From: Rhyacophila brunnea
Taxonomy: Eukaryota > Arthropoda > Insecta > Trichoptera > Rhyacophilidae
Direction of reading: 5' to 3'
Length of the DNA stretch: 64,000 bases
Assembly: GCA_022495005.1 (NCBI GenBank)
Contig: JAGYXB010001352.1
Span: 1,116,001 to 1,180,000, forward strand
The translations under genes were made by a program, and so were the position numbers. Of the stretch, positions 35,254 through 47,269 are shown in pieces. Below the pieces are notes generated by a model that made no database searches, was not told the DNA's origin, and worked only from the letters and a program-made list of their open reading frames with translations. Position 1 is the first letter of the stretch. The number at the start of each line of letters is the position of its first letter.

Positions 35254-35787
35254 CAGTGGCGAAGGGCGGAGATATTATGCTGTTCAGATCCGACATAAAT
35301 AGTGCACACTATGTGCGACCTAAGTCTACAATTTAGAGATGGTGTTGGTTAGTTTTTTTTATAATTCAATTAAACACTGCGAAAACCAAGCCATGATAGA
35401 TAATAGTCAAAAAATAATCATCTATCTATAAAATATCTAAAATTATTACATTGAATCATACATAATTTTGGATATTTTATAGATACAGTAATATGTTTTA
35501 TCTACTATAGTTTGGCTTAGACAGGGTTTAAATGTATAATATGTATTTTTAATTCAACGAAAACAAATATGAATAAAAAAAATTGCACTATTTTGTCGAA
35601 TAGCTCATAACATACCAAAACTATTATGGCTTGGTTTAGGCGAGGTTTAATTGATTTTTAAAAACTAACCAACACCATCTGTTAATTGTAGTCTTAGTTC
35701 AATAAAAACAAATATGAATGATTGACAAAGTTTAATGTGCACTATTTATGTAGGATCTTAACAGTCTACCTCCACCCTTCGCCACTG
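35254..35787. mobile_element. Complete foldback hAT MITE with perfect 8-bp target duplication
   Basis: The ends are CAGTGGCGAAGGGCGGAG and, reverse complemented, CAGTGGCGAAGGGTGGAGGT. GTGTTCTT flanks both sides (35,246-35,253; 35,788-35,795). The two halves are inverted copies of each other for much of their length (TAAATAGTGCACA, GATGGTGTTGGTTAGTTTTT). In the centre, a hairpin pairs TATCTATAAAATATC at 35,421 with GATATTTTATAGATA at 35,472. Non-coding. Partial copies lie at 170-684, 30,078-30,207 and 59,561-59,690. Confidence 0.9.
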
Positions 35788-35795
35788 GTGTTCTT

Positions 35796-36619
35796 ACACA
35801 TCGATTTGTTGTTGTACAACTTTATGTCGAATGTTGAAAAATAAATTAATATGAATGTTCCCGTACTTCTATTTAAGTTAGACCGATTACCGTAATCAAT
35901 ACGGCGTCAAATGAAGGTGTGGCTTTATATTAACATAATTTCGTTCGACCAAAAGCTCTATTTCCCTTATTCAATTTCTTTCGCGAAAAAGAAAAACAAA
36001 TTTAGTAAAAACATTATAATGAATGAAGATAAATTGGCAATAAATTAGTACCTAAATAATACAGATTATATATGTAAATTTGGTAGATTGATATCATTTC
36101 ATCACACTTCAAGTTCTAGGGTAGGAGGCCATTAAGAAAAACGGTGTTTTTCCTTCTTTTTACACGCTCACTCATCTTCGGCAAGAGGCAAGATGGCGAA
36201 ATAATTTTATGAAGCGGAATTGAGTTCCGACAGTCAAAGAAAATTTATTCTTTGGGGATTAAGAGGCTTATAAAATGAAATGGAATTATTATTTACACTG
36301 AAATCAACAGAGGGGTGAAAAAAATAACTCGGAACCTTTTGAGTGTTTTTCGTTTTCTTCTCATAATTATAAGTTAAGTATGGAAATCATTGAAATTGCT
36401 CGCAAACCTCCACAATAGCTACGGAAATAAAATACAAATGAAAAACCAAAAAATGGGAGGACAAAACAATGTCGGGTTATTATTTCAATAACATACGATA
36501 TATATTACTAATTCAACTCAGTTTAATAATAAACAGGACCGATTTCGTTGGCTTCAGTAATACCACATATTGTAATTATTATTATTTTTTAAATTCAATA
36601 TTGAATATACACAAGGTTT
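35796..36619. other. AT-rich interval, nothing recognised
   Basis: No frame of note and no repeat partner seen. Confidence 0.45.
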
Positions 36620-36860
36620 TAAGATTTTTTTTATTATAGAAATACTTTACATATTTTTCAAAAACTTTACTAGAAAAAAAAATTGGATCGAGTGGGGCTA
36701 GAATTCACGTCTTTCGTTTTCCGGATGAGTGCTTTCGCATCTAAGCTATCGATCCGTCTGTGATGCATGCGAATGATTTCTTATAACTACGTTTTATCTT
36801 CTGAAAACATCGACTTCAAGTTATATATAGGCGATAATAATTTTTAAATGATTATCGTCA
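36620..36860 (-). mobile_element. tRNA-headed repeat, probable family T member
   Basis: The minus-strand head at 36,755-36,685 has a perfect 7-bp acceptor-like stem (GGATCGA with TCGATCC), a box A TAGCTTAGATGC, and a T-arm whose right half CCCAC pairs only partly with GTGAA. The anticodon arm does not fold, so it is not a working tRNA gene. The body continues with TTTCTAGTAAAG and AAAATATGTAAAG, resembling the terminal repeat of the 1,127-1,505 element. Confidence 0.5.
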
Positions 36861-38009
36861 CCTTTCTATAAATCTACTTAGGACATTATATTATTCTTAT
36901 GCCATGAAAAAATATTAATATTATGGTTTGAATTCGGGCCAAAACGTTCAAATTATATAGGTGTATTGCTATGAAAATAATAGCAACATTTTACCCGCAG
37001 TAGGTTATATATTGCTATGAAAATAATTGCAATAACTATCCACATTACTTTATAAAATGTAATTAATTTATAGGAATTAAATGCATTCATACCAAGCAGT
37101 CACAAGGTTGAATCCTTTTCATGAATAAATAGTATGTGATGTGAACACTGCTTCTAATTTAATGTAACCTGTACAATTTTAATTATCAGTGCTTCAATTA
37201 TGAGACGTATCTTGCGCCGTGGAATTGTCCAGCACGTGTTATTCAGAAAAGTGAGTATCGACCGAATTTCGCGTATATTTGATAATATTTCACCAATAAA
37301 TTAAAGTATATTTCTGTGTTACAATATTGTTTTAAAACGTAGGTCAGTTTTTGGTATAACTTGTCTTGATCAACAGTAAAATCTCCATATTATATCTGCC
37401 AGCTGATAAAATAAACACATTACCCATTTAATAAAACACAGTCCAGCTTGTCTGGTCTCAGTTATCTGCATACATAGTGACATATACAGTTTATTATTGG
37501 TAAGTACTTAATAATAAACAATATTATATTCTTTTAAAACGTATTCAATATACGAGTATAATACAGGTACCTATGTTTATTTATTACTTCTTATTTGCGG
37601 GGCACGCATGAGCTGTCGCTGGTACTACCATATAAAGACATGATACAAATGGCCCTACGACATAGACAAAATACCAATTACTGAGTTAACGCATCGCACA
37701 TAGTCCACGCGCCTGGCTATCTCGACGCACGCCTAATTAAGCCATTAAGCCTGGCCAAAGTACAATGAAAATTGACCAGCGTGCGACGACTAGCGAGGAA
37801 ACGAAGGGTGCCCGTATCACCCCCAGTGATGCAATCATAATGATAATATCTTGATTCACGACAAATCGTCTACAGTATCACATGATTACTACAATAATAT
37901 GTTTTACAGATTTCTGTAATACCTACATTTAGGTAGAAAATTTGATTGAATAGTCTAGTCACTGATGTCCCCCATATAGGCGCTCCTATATAGTTAATGT
38001 AAGAGTAAT
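36861..38009. other. AT-rich interval, nothing recognised
   Basis: A short direct duplication ATTGCTATGAAAATAAT occurs at about 36,964 and 37,012. A GC-richer stretch at 37,590-37,830 shows no gene structure. Confidence 0.45.
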
Positions 38010-38600
38010 CAAAGAGTAGTGCAATGTGGCATTGAAATGTGTGCGTTGGGCATAACGCGGAAAGACCACAAAAACATCCGCTGGATAAGGAAGCCGACAT
38101 TGAAGTTAATGTCCACACCAAACCACACCTGGTGTTAATCGGGCGTATCGCAGGACCCCTCGTTTGGATGTGAAGCATAATTTTTTTATGACTGGTAATG
38201 TCTCAAGAGCAGTTACCCAAGACTAAGGTTTCCATGCACTCAAATGTGCTTCGACTGAATTTACATGACTTTAATTTAAGGTACCCATGGGAGAGATGAG
38301 CACGTAGAGGCAATATTAAAAATTGTTGTAAGTAACAAATTAAAGCTAATACAAAACTGTCGAACATTCTAAGTGAAGAGATATTCACGTTGGCAGTACG
38401 ACGCCGCAAATTTTCTAGAGTAGGTACGTGAAGTGATAGAGGTCGCACGACCACTGGATAAGGGGCACTAAACGACCACATGGATGTCCTAAAATCCGCT
38501 GGATAGATTAACTTGAAATTTTCAGTGGATGTACGTGGCAGCGAATAACTAGAAGAGTGGAGGGAGCTAAGGGAGGCTTTCATTTAGAAGTGGATGAAGA
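38010..38600 (+). pseudogene. RTE-like LINE C-terminal fragment, decayed
   Basis: Plus-strand frames give MCALGITRKDHKNIRWIRK (38,036 onward), then a WAGHVAR-like remnant near 38,285, and after several stops LEEWRELREAFI just before 38,590. These follow in order the region downstream of the reverse transcriptase domain, as in the antisense copy at 40,985-41,325 (MERCMLGITRKDRRRNQWI). The 102- and 126-codon minus-strand frames here are shadows. Confidence 0.7.
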
Positions 38601-39412
38601 TACACCCCATCTATACCGAAAAAGTTGACAACCGCAATATATACCTATTAATTATAATTAATTTCGTCATAAATTATTCGAATAAATCAATAAACGAATG
38701 CTTTAACTGCAACCAGATAATTGCATGATATTTTTTTTAATTCATTCTTATTACTGCGGTTTAATCTATCATTGGAGCCATGTTAACTGAATCACGATTT
38801 TCTCGGCAGAAAAAATTAAATACTATTTATTTTCACCGCTTGCAACACTCTTTCATTTCATGGCTAGTAAGCGTAAACTTACTTACTGACAAGATTGAAT
38901 CAAAATGCTTTATCTATTCATCTTTATTCTATTTATACAAAACTGGCATTGTAGCAATGTTTTTATTATTGGCAGTTGCAAAAAATAAAGATTTTCTACC
39001 ATCACGACAACTCAATAAGTATGTAGGTACAATATGGTATGTCGTACTGGCTTTCACCTAGTGAAACTACAAACTAAATACTCATAAGGTACGTAATTTT
39101 GTCAAATCTTAATCAATAAACGCAAACAGACAATTGTAAGCTAAGAAAACCCTTGTAACTTGGATCTAATGCGTAAGAATATATTAAAATATAAATACAA
39201 GCTATGGAGGAACATAATACTGGTACACAGAAAGCTATCAAATACACCAAAGTTTAATTATTTTTATTTATATAGATAAAACAGTACAAATATCGCGAAT
39301 TATTAAACGTCAACCGCCAAAGATCAATACGCTGCTTAGAAACAAGGCCCCTTGGTACCTACAGTCCAATGGTCTAAAGCAGGGGTAATCAACTTGGTCC
39401 CTATCGCCCACC

Positions 39413-39719
39413 CAGGGAACTCAGAAATAATGGGAACTGAAATACAAAACGGGTAAGGCGATAGCAGGTAACCGACTCGAGTAAGGAAGAATCCGGGTTA
39501 AACTTACACACGTGTTAAGAGTACGTTTTACGTCGAATACTAAAAACTGCTCTCGGTTTATACATTTACGCTCATTTAATGTTGGTGTATTACACACACT
39601 ACTGCACGTGCATAATGCGTGCTTCATTTTCGTAGGACACTCACACATTCAAAAGCCTGCTTCACCATGCGGCGTATTGAATATTGCCTATCGGTATTCT
39701 ATTTATTATCTGTTCTGTG
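39413..39719 (+). mobile_element. Short hAT MITE (family M), complete, nested
   Basis: A 307-bp unit from CAGGGAACTCAGAAATAATG to ATTATCTGTTCTGTG. CGCCCACC duplicates on both sides (39,405-39,412; 39,720-39,727), inside the older hAT element. Its terminal inverted repeats are short and imperfect (CAGGGAACTCAGAAATAA against CACAGAACAGATAATAAA). The best reference copy of this family in the window. Confidence 0.92.
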
Positions 39720-39924
39720 CGCCCACCAGTGGGCGTTCCAGCTATCATGGTGGGCAGTAGAGGTTTTTAAAAACATTTTTATTAGGTATTTTTAAACATC
39801 TAAAAGAAGTCTCCATTCATCATTAACTATAATAATTCGATCCGTAAACAAGATCAAATCAAATTCAAAAAATGATAGAATGTTTCGATAGCTTTGCCAG
39901 GACAATAATGAAGATTTTATTAGG

Positions 39925-40105
39925 TTAATTTTGCGCACAGAAGTTCGGTGGCTGTCAGAGGGTACATATTTCGCTCGTTTTGTAGCATTATATGATAGTG
40001 TCATACAATTTTTGGAAAGTAATAAATAATAAGACCAATCTTTGTCAACAGTTAAAACCAGTAAACAATGATGCCTTTTATTTGGCAGATATTTTCAATT
40101 ACCTA
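39925..40105 (+). pseudogene. hAT transposase fragment (ZBED-type)
   Basis: The frame from 39,925 reads LILRTEVRWLSEGTYFARF and continues to LESNK before a stop at 40,027. A shifted frame adds LCQQLKPVNNDAFYLADIF. EVRWLS...FARF and the xxDxxFLAD-like segment are typical of the middle part of ZBED/hAT transposases, which cut and rejoin DNA at the element ends. The DNA-binding zinc finger and catalytic residues are absent, so it is inactive. Confidence 0.75.
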
Positions 40106-40257
40106 TAAAGTAAAGTTACTTCCCTACTTTATAAATCACCATTACTGTGGAACCGGTGAGCGGTTAGAAAATTTTACTACTAACAGAGATACAGAACTGG
40201 GCGGTAGGTATAAAAAGGTTGAATACCCCTGGTCTAAAGTCTAAAGTTATATATTAT

Positions 40258-40400
40258 CTATAGAGTGTATACGACGGAGCTACGGGGTGCTGGTTTAACC
40301 TGGAAGCGAGCGACAGGGATTATTGGAGGCGCCCCGTTGTGCCTATATGCTCCAACTAAGGGGCGGATATGGCCGAAGAAGAAGATATCATTGATTTATA
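40258..40400 (+). pseudogene. LINE C-terminal fragment
   Basis: The frame gives LEASDRDYWRRPVVPICSN and then AEEEDIID, the last residues of a non-LTR retrotransposon protein (pattern DR..WR). The copy at 43,905-44,190 shares the ending (INYWRRRVVSICSN). GC-rich flanking sequence to about 40,530 is unassigned. Confidence 0.6.
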
Positions 40401-40984
40401 TATTGTTTGGTAAATTTTTGTACAACTGCATATACGTAGCTAATCAATGGCCCCCCACAAGGGAGGGGGTGACATAGCTCTAGACTAGGAGCCCGGGCTA
40501 AGGTAGGGCCCGGCATGGCGGGTCGACCAGATAAATGAGATAAACACACATCTTGCATTAGGTCTAACAGTAAAAAAGTCGCTCGCGGTGCTATTTTACT
40601 CCGGGGTTATTACATATTACATTTAATATATGATTGTGCGATACAATTTTTGGTTGATGTGTGTTGATACTCGACAACTCTATAATTCGATGTGTTAAAA
40701 AATCGCTAAAGAATACAAAAATAATTTTATTTGACTCGAATACTATTTAGAAAACGCCATTGGAGAGCGTCGGACTGCCTTTAACCTTAGCGATAGGTAG
40801 GGGGCCCGCTTTAGGATGTGGGGGGCATGAACTAACTACTCGGGCAATGGTGATCTGAACAGGAAATTTTATATGAGACAATATTTAATACACATATGTT
40901 TTCAGTATTTCTTACGATATCAACAACTGATTAAAAAATGAAAAAAGTAATTATTTTCATGCAATTGTCCCGTACTATATTTTC

Positions 40985-41325
40985 AGCCGGGGTCGATCCA
41001 CTGCTAGATGAAGGCCTCAGCTCCCTCCACTCTTCTCGGTTCCTTGCTTTTCTCTGCCACGTACTTCCACCAAACCTGACAAGTTCGTCAATCCAGCGGG
41101 TTTTGGGGCGCCCCTGTGCCCCTCGGGTACCACTGAATGACTGCATTCGTCCAGCGGTTGTCCTTTCGCCGTGCGATATGTCAGGCCCACCGCCATTTCA
41201 TCAGTTTGGTGACCCCTATCACATCTCTCACTCTCGTTTGCTTTCTTATCCATTGGTTTCTTCTGCGGTCTTTACGCGTTATGCCCAACATGCACCTTTC
41301 CATGCCACGTTGCCACATTGTCCCG
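40985..41325 (-). pseudogene. RTE-like LINE C-terminal fragment
   Basis: Minus-strand frames give MERCMLGITRKDRRRNQWI, KWRWA.HIARRKDNRWT, GRPKTRWIDELVRFGG and WQRKARNREEWREL, then a one-base shift to EAFI.QWIDPG. Two frameshifts and two stops break it. The order is that of the region after the polymerase domain. The plus-strand frame of 138 codons is a shadow. Same subfamily as 38,010-38,600. Confidence 0.85.
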
Positions 41326-42260
41326 TATTAATAATACCAAAATACATCATGTGATATTTTTTTTTGAGAATTTGGAGGATTTAGAATATTTAAATGTAGG
41401 GTTGGTTCTAATCTATTGACAAACTGAATAACAGCCAGAGATATTATTCTACTTCTAGAGCAGGAATTGTGATTATCCATTTAAATCTTATAAGACGGGG
41501 CATTATAAAACATCTTTATTTCAAAGTATTAACATATTATATAATCATAATGAAGGACTTCTACGCACTATTAAAGACGGATGTGTCCAACTATATAACT
41601 CGTTGAATAAGAAGAAGCCAAAGGCGTGTAAGTATATTTATTGTATTATCTGAAAAAGATCTATGTACATTTACTATAATTATTCTTCCTAATGCCTTTT
41701 TTATAACCAATAGACCGTTCGACTACTAATGGTATATTTCCTGTTATTTTCAGTGATATCTTTCATAATATTTATAAAAATACACTGGCCGAAGAGTGTT
41801 GCCATTTATTCATAAGATAAAATATAATATTAAATATTCCCAGTATTGAAAGGTTATGGCCAGAAAAATTGATGAACGTCGTTGCATTATTTAATATGCA
41901 CGTAAAGTTTACAAACAATTGTTTTGGTGACCTTTAGTAATAATATTTCTAACACGAAAGAATGTTCGTTCATTTTAAGAACAGGTTTGCGGTATTAACT
42001 GTTTGAATAAGTATGCAATAATGTTTTGACCAATCACGACATAAGTTTACGATTCTCATGCATATGTTTGAAAATTAACTTGATAGGAAAAAAGCCACAC
42101 ACTGAAGTTTTTCAAAGATTTTATGTAAAAAAGTGTTGTTTAAAAAATAAAATTGCGTCCAGTTCAGACGCGCACAGAGGGTATGAAGGTTTTGTCTACA
42201 TATCACGAAAGTACATTATTCTTAAGTAAAGAAAACTTAAGAAAGTGTGTACCTTAAACT
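41326..42260. other. AT-rich interval, nothing recognised
   Basis: A 67-codon frame at 42,026-42,229 has no recognised domain. Confidence 0.45.
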
Positions 42261-42265
42261 ACTTA

Positions 42266-42960
42266 AGGGGGGACATGCTCAGCGTAGGTCAACATGGAGC
42301 TTTTGTTCTATTTTCAAAGCATGATCCTGGACATACCTTAAACGTTGTAGATAATCTATTTATAATTTTGAAGCCTTATTATCCTTCATATTTATTTTAA
42401 ACATTTGATGACTGCATAAAGTATTTTTATTACATAAAATAGTATTCTTTTAAACCTCTCGCTCTAATGTTTTAGAATATAGTCATATTTCAGTACATAA
42501 ATGTGCAGTGGTGTTAAGATTTTTTACATTTATTAATTTTTAAACGCATTTATAAAACCATCAGTATAATTTATATCGACATTATTATAGTGAAATATTT
42601 ACGATAAAAAATTATATTGATAATCTCCGTGATCCCAAATTTGACAAGAATTAGGCATTTTATTATTCAAAAAATGGGCAAGATTAACACATTTGAAGAT
42701 AATTCTAAAGATACTCATTATAAGCTATGTCTTTGACCATTCAATTGTGATAAATATCCTACGAATAATGATTGCTTTATAATAATTATTGACCTAAGAA
42801 TAAGGTAGTGTTTTTTTTTAAATACGCCATTTCTTTTGGCATTCCCCAGTGGTTAAGCTATAACATACGGCCGTAGCCATAAATTGACAAACTATGATTG
42901 AAGTAGAAGTAAAATGATGTTAACGCGCGTGTTTGAACATGTACCGTTTAAAAAAATCGG
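42266..42960. mobile_element. Half-copy of the 22-kb palindrome (single arm)
   Basis: It begins at a TTAA (42,263-42,266) followed by GGGGGGACATGC and runs co-linear with one full arm of the palindrome through CATACGGCCGTAGCC to GAACATGTACCGTTTAAAAA, where the palindrome's centre lies. It then stops and is joined to repeat R. The outer 130 bp show what the left arm at 21,726 has lost. Non-coding. Confidence 0.82.
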
Positions 42961-42962
42961 TT

Positions 42963-43070
42963 AGGTTAGGCTAGACAAGTCAAGTTTATTTATATGATTC
43001 AACAGAAAATTTAAAAACGTTGTATATAAAAAGTTCTTTTTATCTTGTAATTATTTAGTATTGATAAATA
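42963..43070 (+). repeat. Dispersed repeat R, 3' part
   Basis: From GCTAGACAAGTCAAGTTTAT to TTGTAATTATTTAG it matches the last third of 23,805-24,060 and retains the piece missing from the 31-kb copy. Confidence 0.7.
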
Positions 43071-43904
43071 ATTTTAACGTAGGTACCTAAATATTTCAAT
43101 CATTATGTTAACCCAGATATATTACAAGATGATTTTTATCAATTTTAACTAAACAAAAATAACGCAGCTACTTATTTCTAAAATAATCTGTACGTACAAT
43201 CAGTTTCAACTGGACAAGCAACTATCAGATCTGTACAAGATAAAAATCTTTCATTGTATATGACAGATAATAACAGTGTCCATAGACCAATCATCCTTGA
43301 ACCAGTTGCCGCCACAAGTGTTTAAAACGTTTCCTTGATAATTAATTCAAGACAAAATGCAAGCCCAAACCGAAATTTATACCTTGGCAAAAATATGTTA
43401 TATTGGAAAGGTCATGCTCAACCTTTCGCAGTGTCAACGATAAATTTACTTTAGCGTTACGGTTATAGTTTATTAAAACATTAAATTCAATAAACACATT
43501 TTTTTAAACAACTAGCAATTATCTTTATCGTGCCAACTTTTGGTCGTAAATAATTGACAAGGTTCTTTAATTTCTCAGCTATTTCGCCTGACGCGTCTAT
43601 GATTTACGTGGTCATTGTTCACGAAGTGTGTAAACATATTGAAAATTTCAGAAAACATACATGTTATTAAAAAAAAAACTATCTTGAACAATTTCACTAT
43701 TGTGAGTCATAAGTGGGCAAACAGCTCAAAAGCCAAAAGCACTAACCCCAACAGTAAATAATTCAATTCCCACTTAGTGAATCCTTTTTTCTAGATGATA
43801 TATAATTCTTAAATCGTCTATGTATATTTTATCCGTCGCAAAATAAATACACACAATTCACTATGACTTTAGAAAGTAATGAAGAGATAAGAGAGCTGAC
43901 CAAG
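43071..43904. other. AT-rich interval with a tRNA-like inverted end
   Basis: At 43,709-43,778, TAAGTGGG and CCCACTTA enclose about 55 bp with a GCT/AGC D-arm-like pair but no good anticodon arm. Otherwise nothing recognised. Confidence 0.4.
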
Positions 43905-44190
43905 CAGCTTGTCATCAACTTGATAGCGATGAGGCGACGTTGGACGTGGTGCGTGGTGAGGACTCGTTAAGAGAATTTCAACCTGGCTTGTCTGTTTTTC
44001 AAGCCAACTGTATTCCGGCGTCCTGGAAGACCTCTAAACACTATCCACAGATTGTATATACGACATAGCTATGGGATCATGGCATGAGTTGGAATGACGC
44101 AAGGTGACTGACAAGCGACATAAATTATTGAAGGCGCCGTGTAGTGTCCATATGCTCCAACTAATGCGTAGATAATATGGTGGAAGAATA
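43905..44190 (+). pseudogene. LINE C-terminal fragment, heavily decayed
   Basis: Frames give MRRRWTWCVVRTR, FRRPGRPLNT and, later, MSWNDAR and INYWRRRVVSICSN. This is the WRW...GH.LR / GRP..T / WR order seen after the reverse transcriptase domain of non-LTR elements. Several stops and shifts are present. The ending matches 40,258-40,400. Confidence 0.6.
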
Positions 44191-45401
44191 AGTATATTTT
44201 ATTTCATAATAATCTGCAGTACAAGCACATTTTCTGCAGTTAACTCCCTTAACTGCTACGTGTTTTGTTCTTATTAAAATAAGGCATGTTAATTCTGAGG
44301 TTTCTTCAATTAATTACATTTTTAAACCTTACACTGACGGTCTGACTAAGCTATGCGGTGTAATATTATAAAATATAAATGAACAGTAGACATAAAAAAA
44401 AATGCTAAAATAGTTACGATGGAGGGTTAAACGGCGATATGATACCTTTTTGCTTAGAAATTACATGCCATAGTGGCGAATTCAAGTGAAAAATATTTGT
44501 ATAAAATAAGAATTAAGCACTGTAATAAAGAGAGATAGAGTAATATTGTATTATTAAAATTGTTATTGATTCTAGAACCATTTCAGTATTAATTATTGAG
44601 TAATAATTATTATGGAGGATAATAAAATATATTCTTTGTCAATCAGTTTGCTGTTGACACAAAGGTTGGTTGTATAATTACGTACCTACTGTAGTTTGCG
44701 ATTTTACATCATTTTTAATATACATTTCTGATAATAATGATTCATTATTATACAACAGCTTCTTAATGACATTGTAATAGAATAATATACGCCGTTTTTA
44801 TCTCAGTCCTTACAGCGATGATAAACAAATCTCAGAGTACAGTATAAGCATGAAAAATGCAACAAATCAATCTGCATTTCCTTGTCTTGTAATTTACAAA
44901 ATAATAATAGAAATTATATAAAATTCTACAGGATAAAGGAATTGGTACCATTTGTTAAGGTTCTCGTTTATATAATATTACAAATCTATATCAAAGGGAA
45001 ATTTTCTTGAATATCTTATAGCTCATAATATATTACAAAATACGATATTTCAATGCATAAGTTAAAAAAAAAATTGCGTGTAACATTTTTATCGTAGAAA
45101 AAAACTTAATTAAGATTGTTAGAGTATGAGCATAGATTATAAAGCCATCAGACCATTTTGATATTGACACTACATAAGATAATAATTAATTGGCAATGGC
45201 CCGATTTTTCTAGTGATTGTTTTTAATTCCAAGGAAACGCTTGTTTAGTAAAAATAATTAAACTATGTTTCCTGTTATTATAAATTATTGTAGGTTTTCC
45301 GCCGTTATTATAAGATTTTAAATTATTTGATTCGGTAAATATTATAAAAGTACTTTAGATATTTCTCAAGTTTGTATTAATTAAGACTTATACATATCTT
45401 A
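44191..45401. other. AT-rich interval, nothing recognised
   Basis: No frame above 60 codons and no repeat partner seen. Confidence 0.5.
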
Positions 45402-45612
45402 CCCATGATGGCCGCAGGGCTTAAGCGTCGGCCTATAGCGTCGTGGGTCCCAGTTTCGAATCCTGGGTCTGGCAAGTGTACACATATTGTTTTTCAATTT
45501 ATCAATGAGTCAGAGTATGAACTCAAGTGGCTTACACCCATTTATCGTAAAAAACAAAATCTGTTAATATAAACCTCCATATTATAATCTTATTATGATC
45601 GGACATGATCGA
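45402..45612 (+). mobile_element. SINE A copy
   Basis: The head CCCATGATGGCCGCAGGGCT with GCTTAAGCGTCGGCCTATAG is followed by box B AGTTTCGAATCC. The body TATTGTTTTTCAATTTATC and AAGTGGCTTAC leads to the terminus GATCGGACATGATCG. The 3' hairpin (CCTCCATATTA) has lost its second half. A family T element begins about 28 bp downstream. Confidence 0.82.
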
Positions 45613-45639
45613 AAAAAAAATACTTATCTGTAGATAATA

Positions 45640-45990
45640 AATATTGACCATACATAATTTGAAAACATCTCACACCCACTACAAAAAAGCTTTAAAAAAT
45701 ACGGCACTCGACTTGAACTTCTAACCACTGGATTCGCGCCAGTGTGCTTTTCCAATTAAGCTAAGGGCGTCTTAATTAATTACGAAGAATTTAACTAGTA
45801 GTTCTTATATGAATTTCATATCAAATTGCGTTAATAATGTTATCGGTTTTTGTAAATTGAATCAAGGTAGGTATCAATTAAATACCATATATAACTAACC
45901 GACATCACGGATCACTCTAAATACGTACTTTCACTTGCTAATAATTTAATAAACAATTTCTTTTATTCAACAAATACTGCAAGTGTATAT
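45640..45990 (-). mobile_element. tRNA-headed element (family T)
   Basis: On the minus strand: a partial terminal repeat (TTGTTGAATAAAAGAAATTG), leader (AATTATTAGCAAGTGAAAG; ACTAGTTAAATTCTTCG), a tRNA-like head at 45,772-45,702, and the 3' terminal repeat (TAGTGGGTGTGAGATG). The head has box A TTAGCTTAATTGG and a perfect 5-bp anticodon-like stem ACTGG/CCAGT around CGCGAAT. The T-arm is eroded and U33 is replaced by G, so it is not a functional tRNA. Confidence 0.68.
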
Positions 45991-47269
45991 CCTTAGACCG
46001 CACACAGATTTCGAATAATATTCTTACATGGTACCTACTTTTTTTTATAATATTATTATTTTAAATATACTTAACAAATCCACAAATAAACTCACCTAAA
46101 TATATATATTTATATACACACGTATACATACCTAAATCTACATCCATATATTTTCATACATACATATAAATGTTGTAGAGTATACGCTGCATAACTTTGC
46201 ACTCCGGCAGGATGAAAATGGTGTAATATACTCAAAAAATATTTTCTTTACATATATTATCTATTTATTCATATATTACTGCATATATTAATACAAGTGA
46301 ATATCATTTGATCTAATTTTATGCGAGGTAATCAGGAAAAGAGGCGGGCGTATCAGTGTAGTAAAAAGTGCAAAAAAAGTGCTAAAGTAATAAAACGTAT
46401 ACTCTACCTATATCAATACCATTGACCATTATTAAGTCTCGCATGCAAACCATCATATAGGATATGGCAATGGGCTACTAGGAAAGCTAAGTTGATCATT
46501 CAAGATAGGTAGCTCTATTTATTTCTAATATTTCTTGGTAGAATTATTTATAATCACCCGCACGACTGTGAAGTAAAATTCAAATTCCATCATGTACCTT
46601 CGGTCGATAGTATTAATAATAATATACTCATTTAATGTTAGATTATCCAATATAATGTCATATTGATATGGTGGTTAGCTGAGCAAATATTATCATTGTT
46701 AAAGAACAGCCCATTACAGTAACCGAGGCAAACTTCCACTTGCAAAGTGTAATATGTCCCCGATTAATAAGGCACTTATCCACTTGTCCGATTGATCGGA
46801 ATCTCGGTCGCGCATTTGCTGACTGCACTTTGCATACGGACAGTAACAATATTAATAACAGAGTCGGGACGAAAGGAAAAGTTACGAGGCCATCAGTTAC
46901 TCAAAGCAATGCTGCCTGTAAATATTATCATGATATATGACAAATGGCTCCGCACTTGATGCGAAATTGATAGCTATGCCTCGGGCCACATTGTTTTCAT
47001 ACATGATTGTTTTCAATCAGGTTTAATAACATTTTGATATAGCGAATGTAAGCCGGATCGTACATATAAACTCGTCTCAGCTGCAGCACGTCGAATATGT
47101 CGATGTGATTTTGTTGGTTTACATTAAAAAATAAACCTGTAACTTAATGTATATCCACACACAGCTCGAATGCGACATTTTAGCTCGGATGAAAAACAGC
47201 TGGAGTCACAAACAAAAAAATTCACTCAACACGCACATGGGACGCAGTTTTTCATTCGTTTCAGCAAGC

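Larger units (their letters stand above)
39380..40231. mobile_element. hAT element (ZBED-like), internally deleted, hosting a second MITE
   Basis: The ends CAGGGGTAATCAACTTGG and, reverse complemented, CAGGGGTATTCAACCTTTTT are inverted. The perfect duplication GTCTAAAG flanks them (39,372-39,379; 40,232-40,239). A remnant of transposase coding lies at 39,925-40,105. Another hAT MITE has inserted at 39,413-39,719 with its own duplication, so this element is the older of the two. Confidence 0.92.

Noticed and set aside
36685..36755. Functional tRNA gene
   Set aside because: The acceptor stem is perfect, but no anticodon stem forms and the T-arm is damaged.
38203..38583. 126-codon minus-strand frame
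   Set aside because: Shadow of a plus-strand LINE fragment whose motifs (GITRKDHKNIRWIRK, EEWRELREAFI) lie on the other strand.
40938..41354. 138-codon plus-strand frame
   Set aside because: Opposite strand of the LINE fragment at 40,985-41,325, which has clear family motifs.
42958..42973. TTAGG telomeric repeat
   Set aside because: Only two or three GTTAGG units, at a repeat junction; no array.
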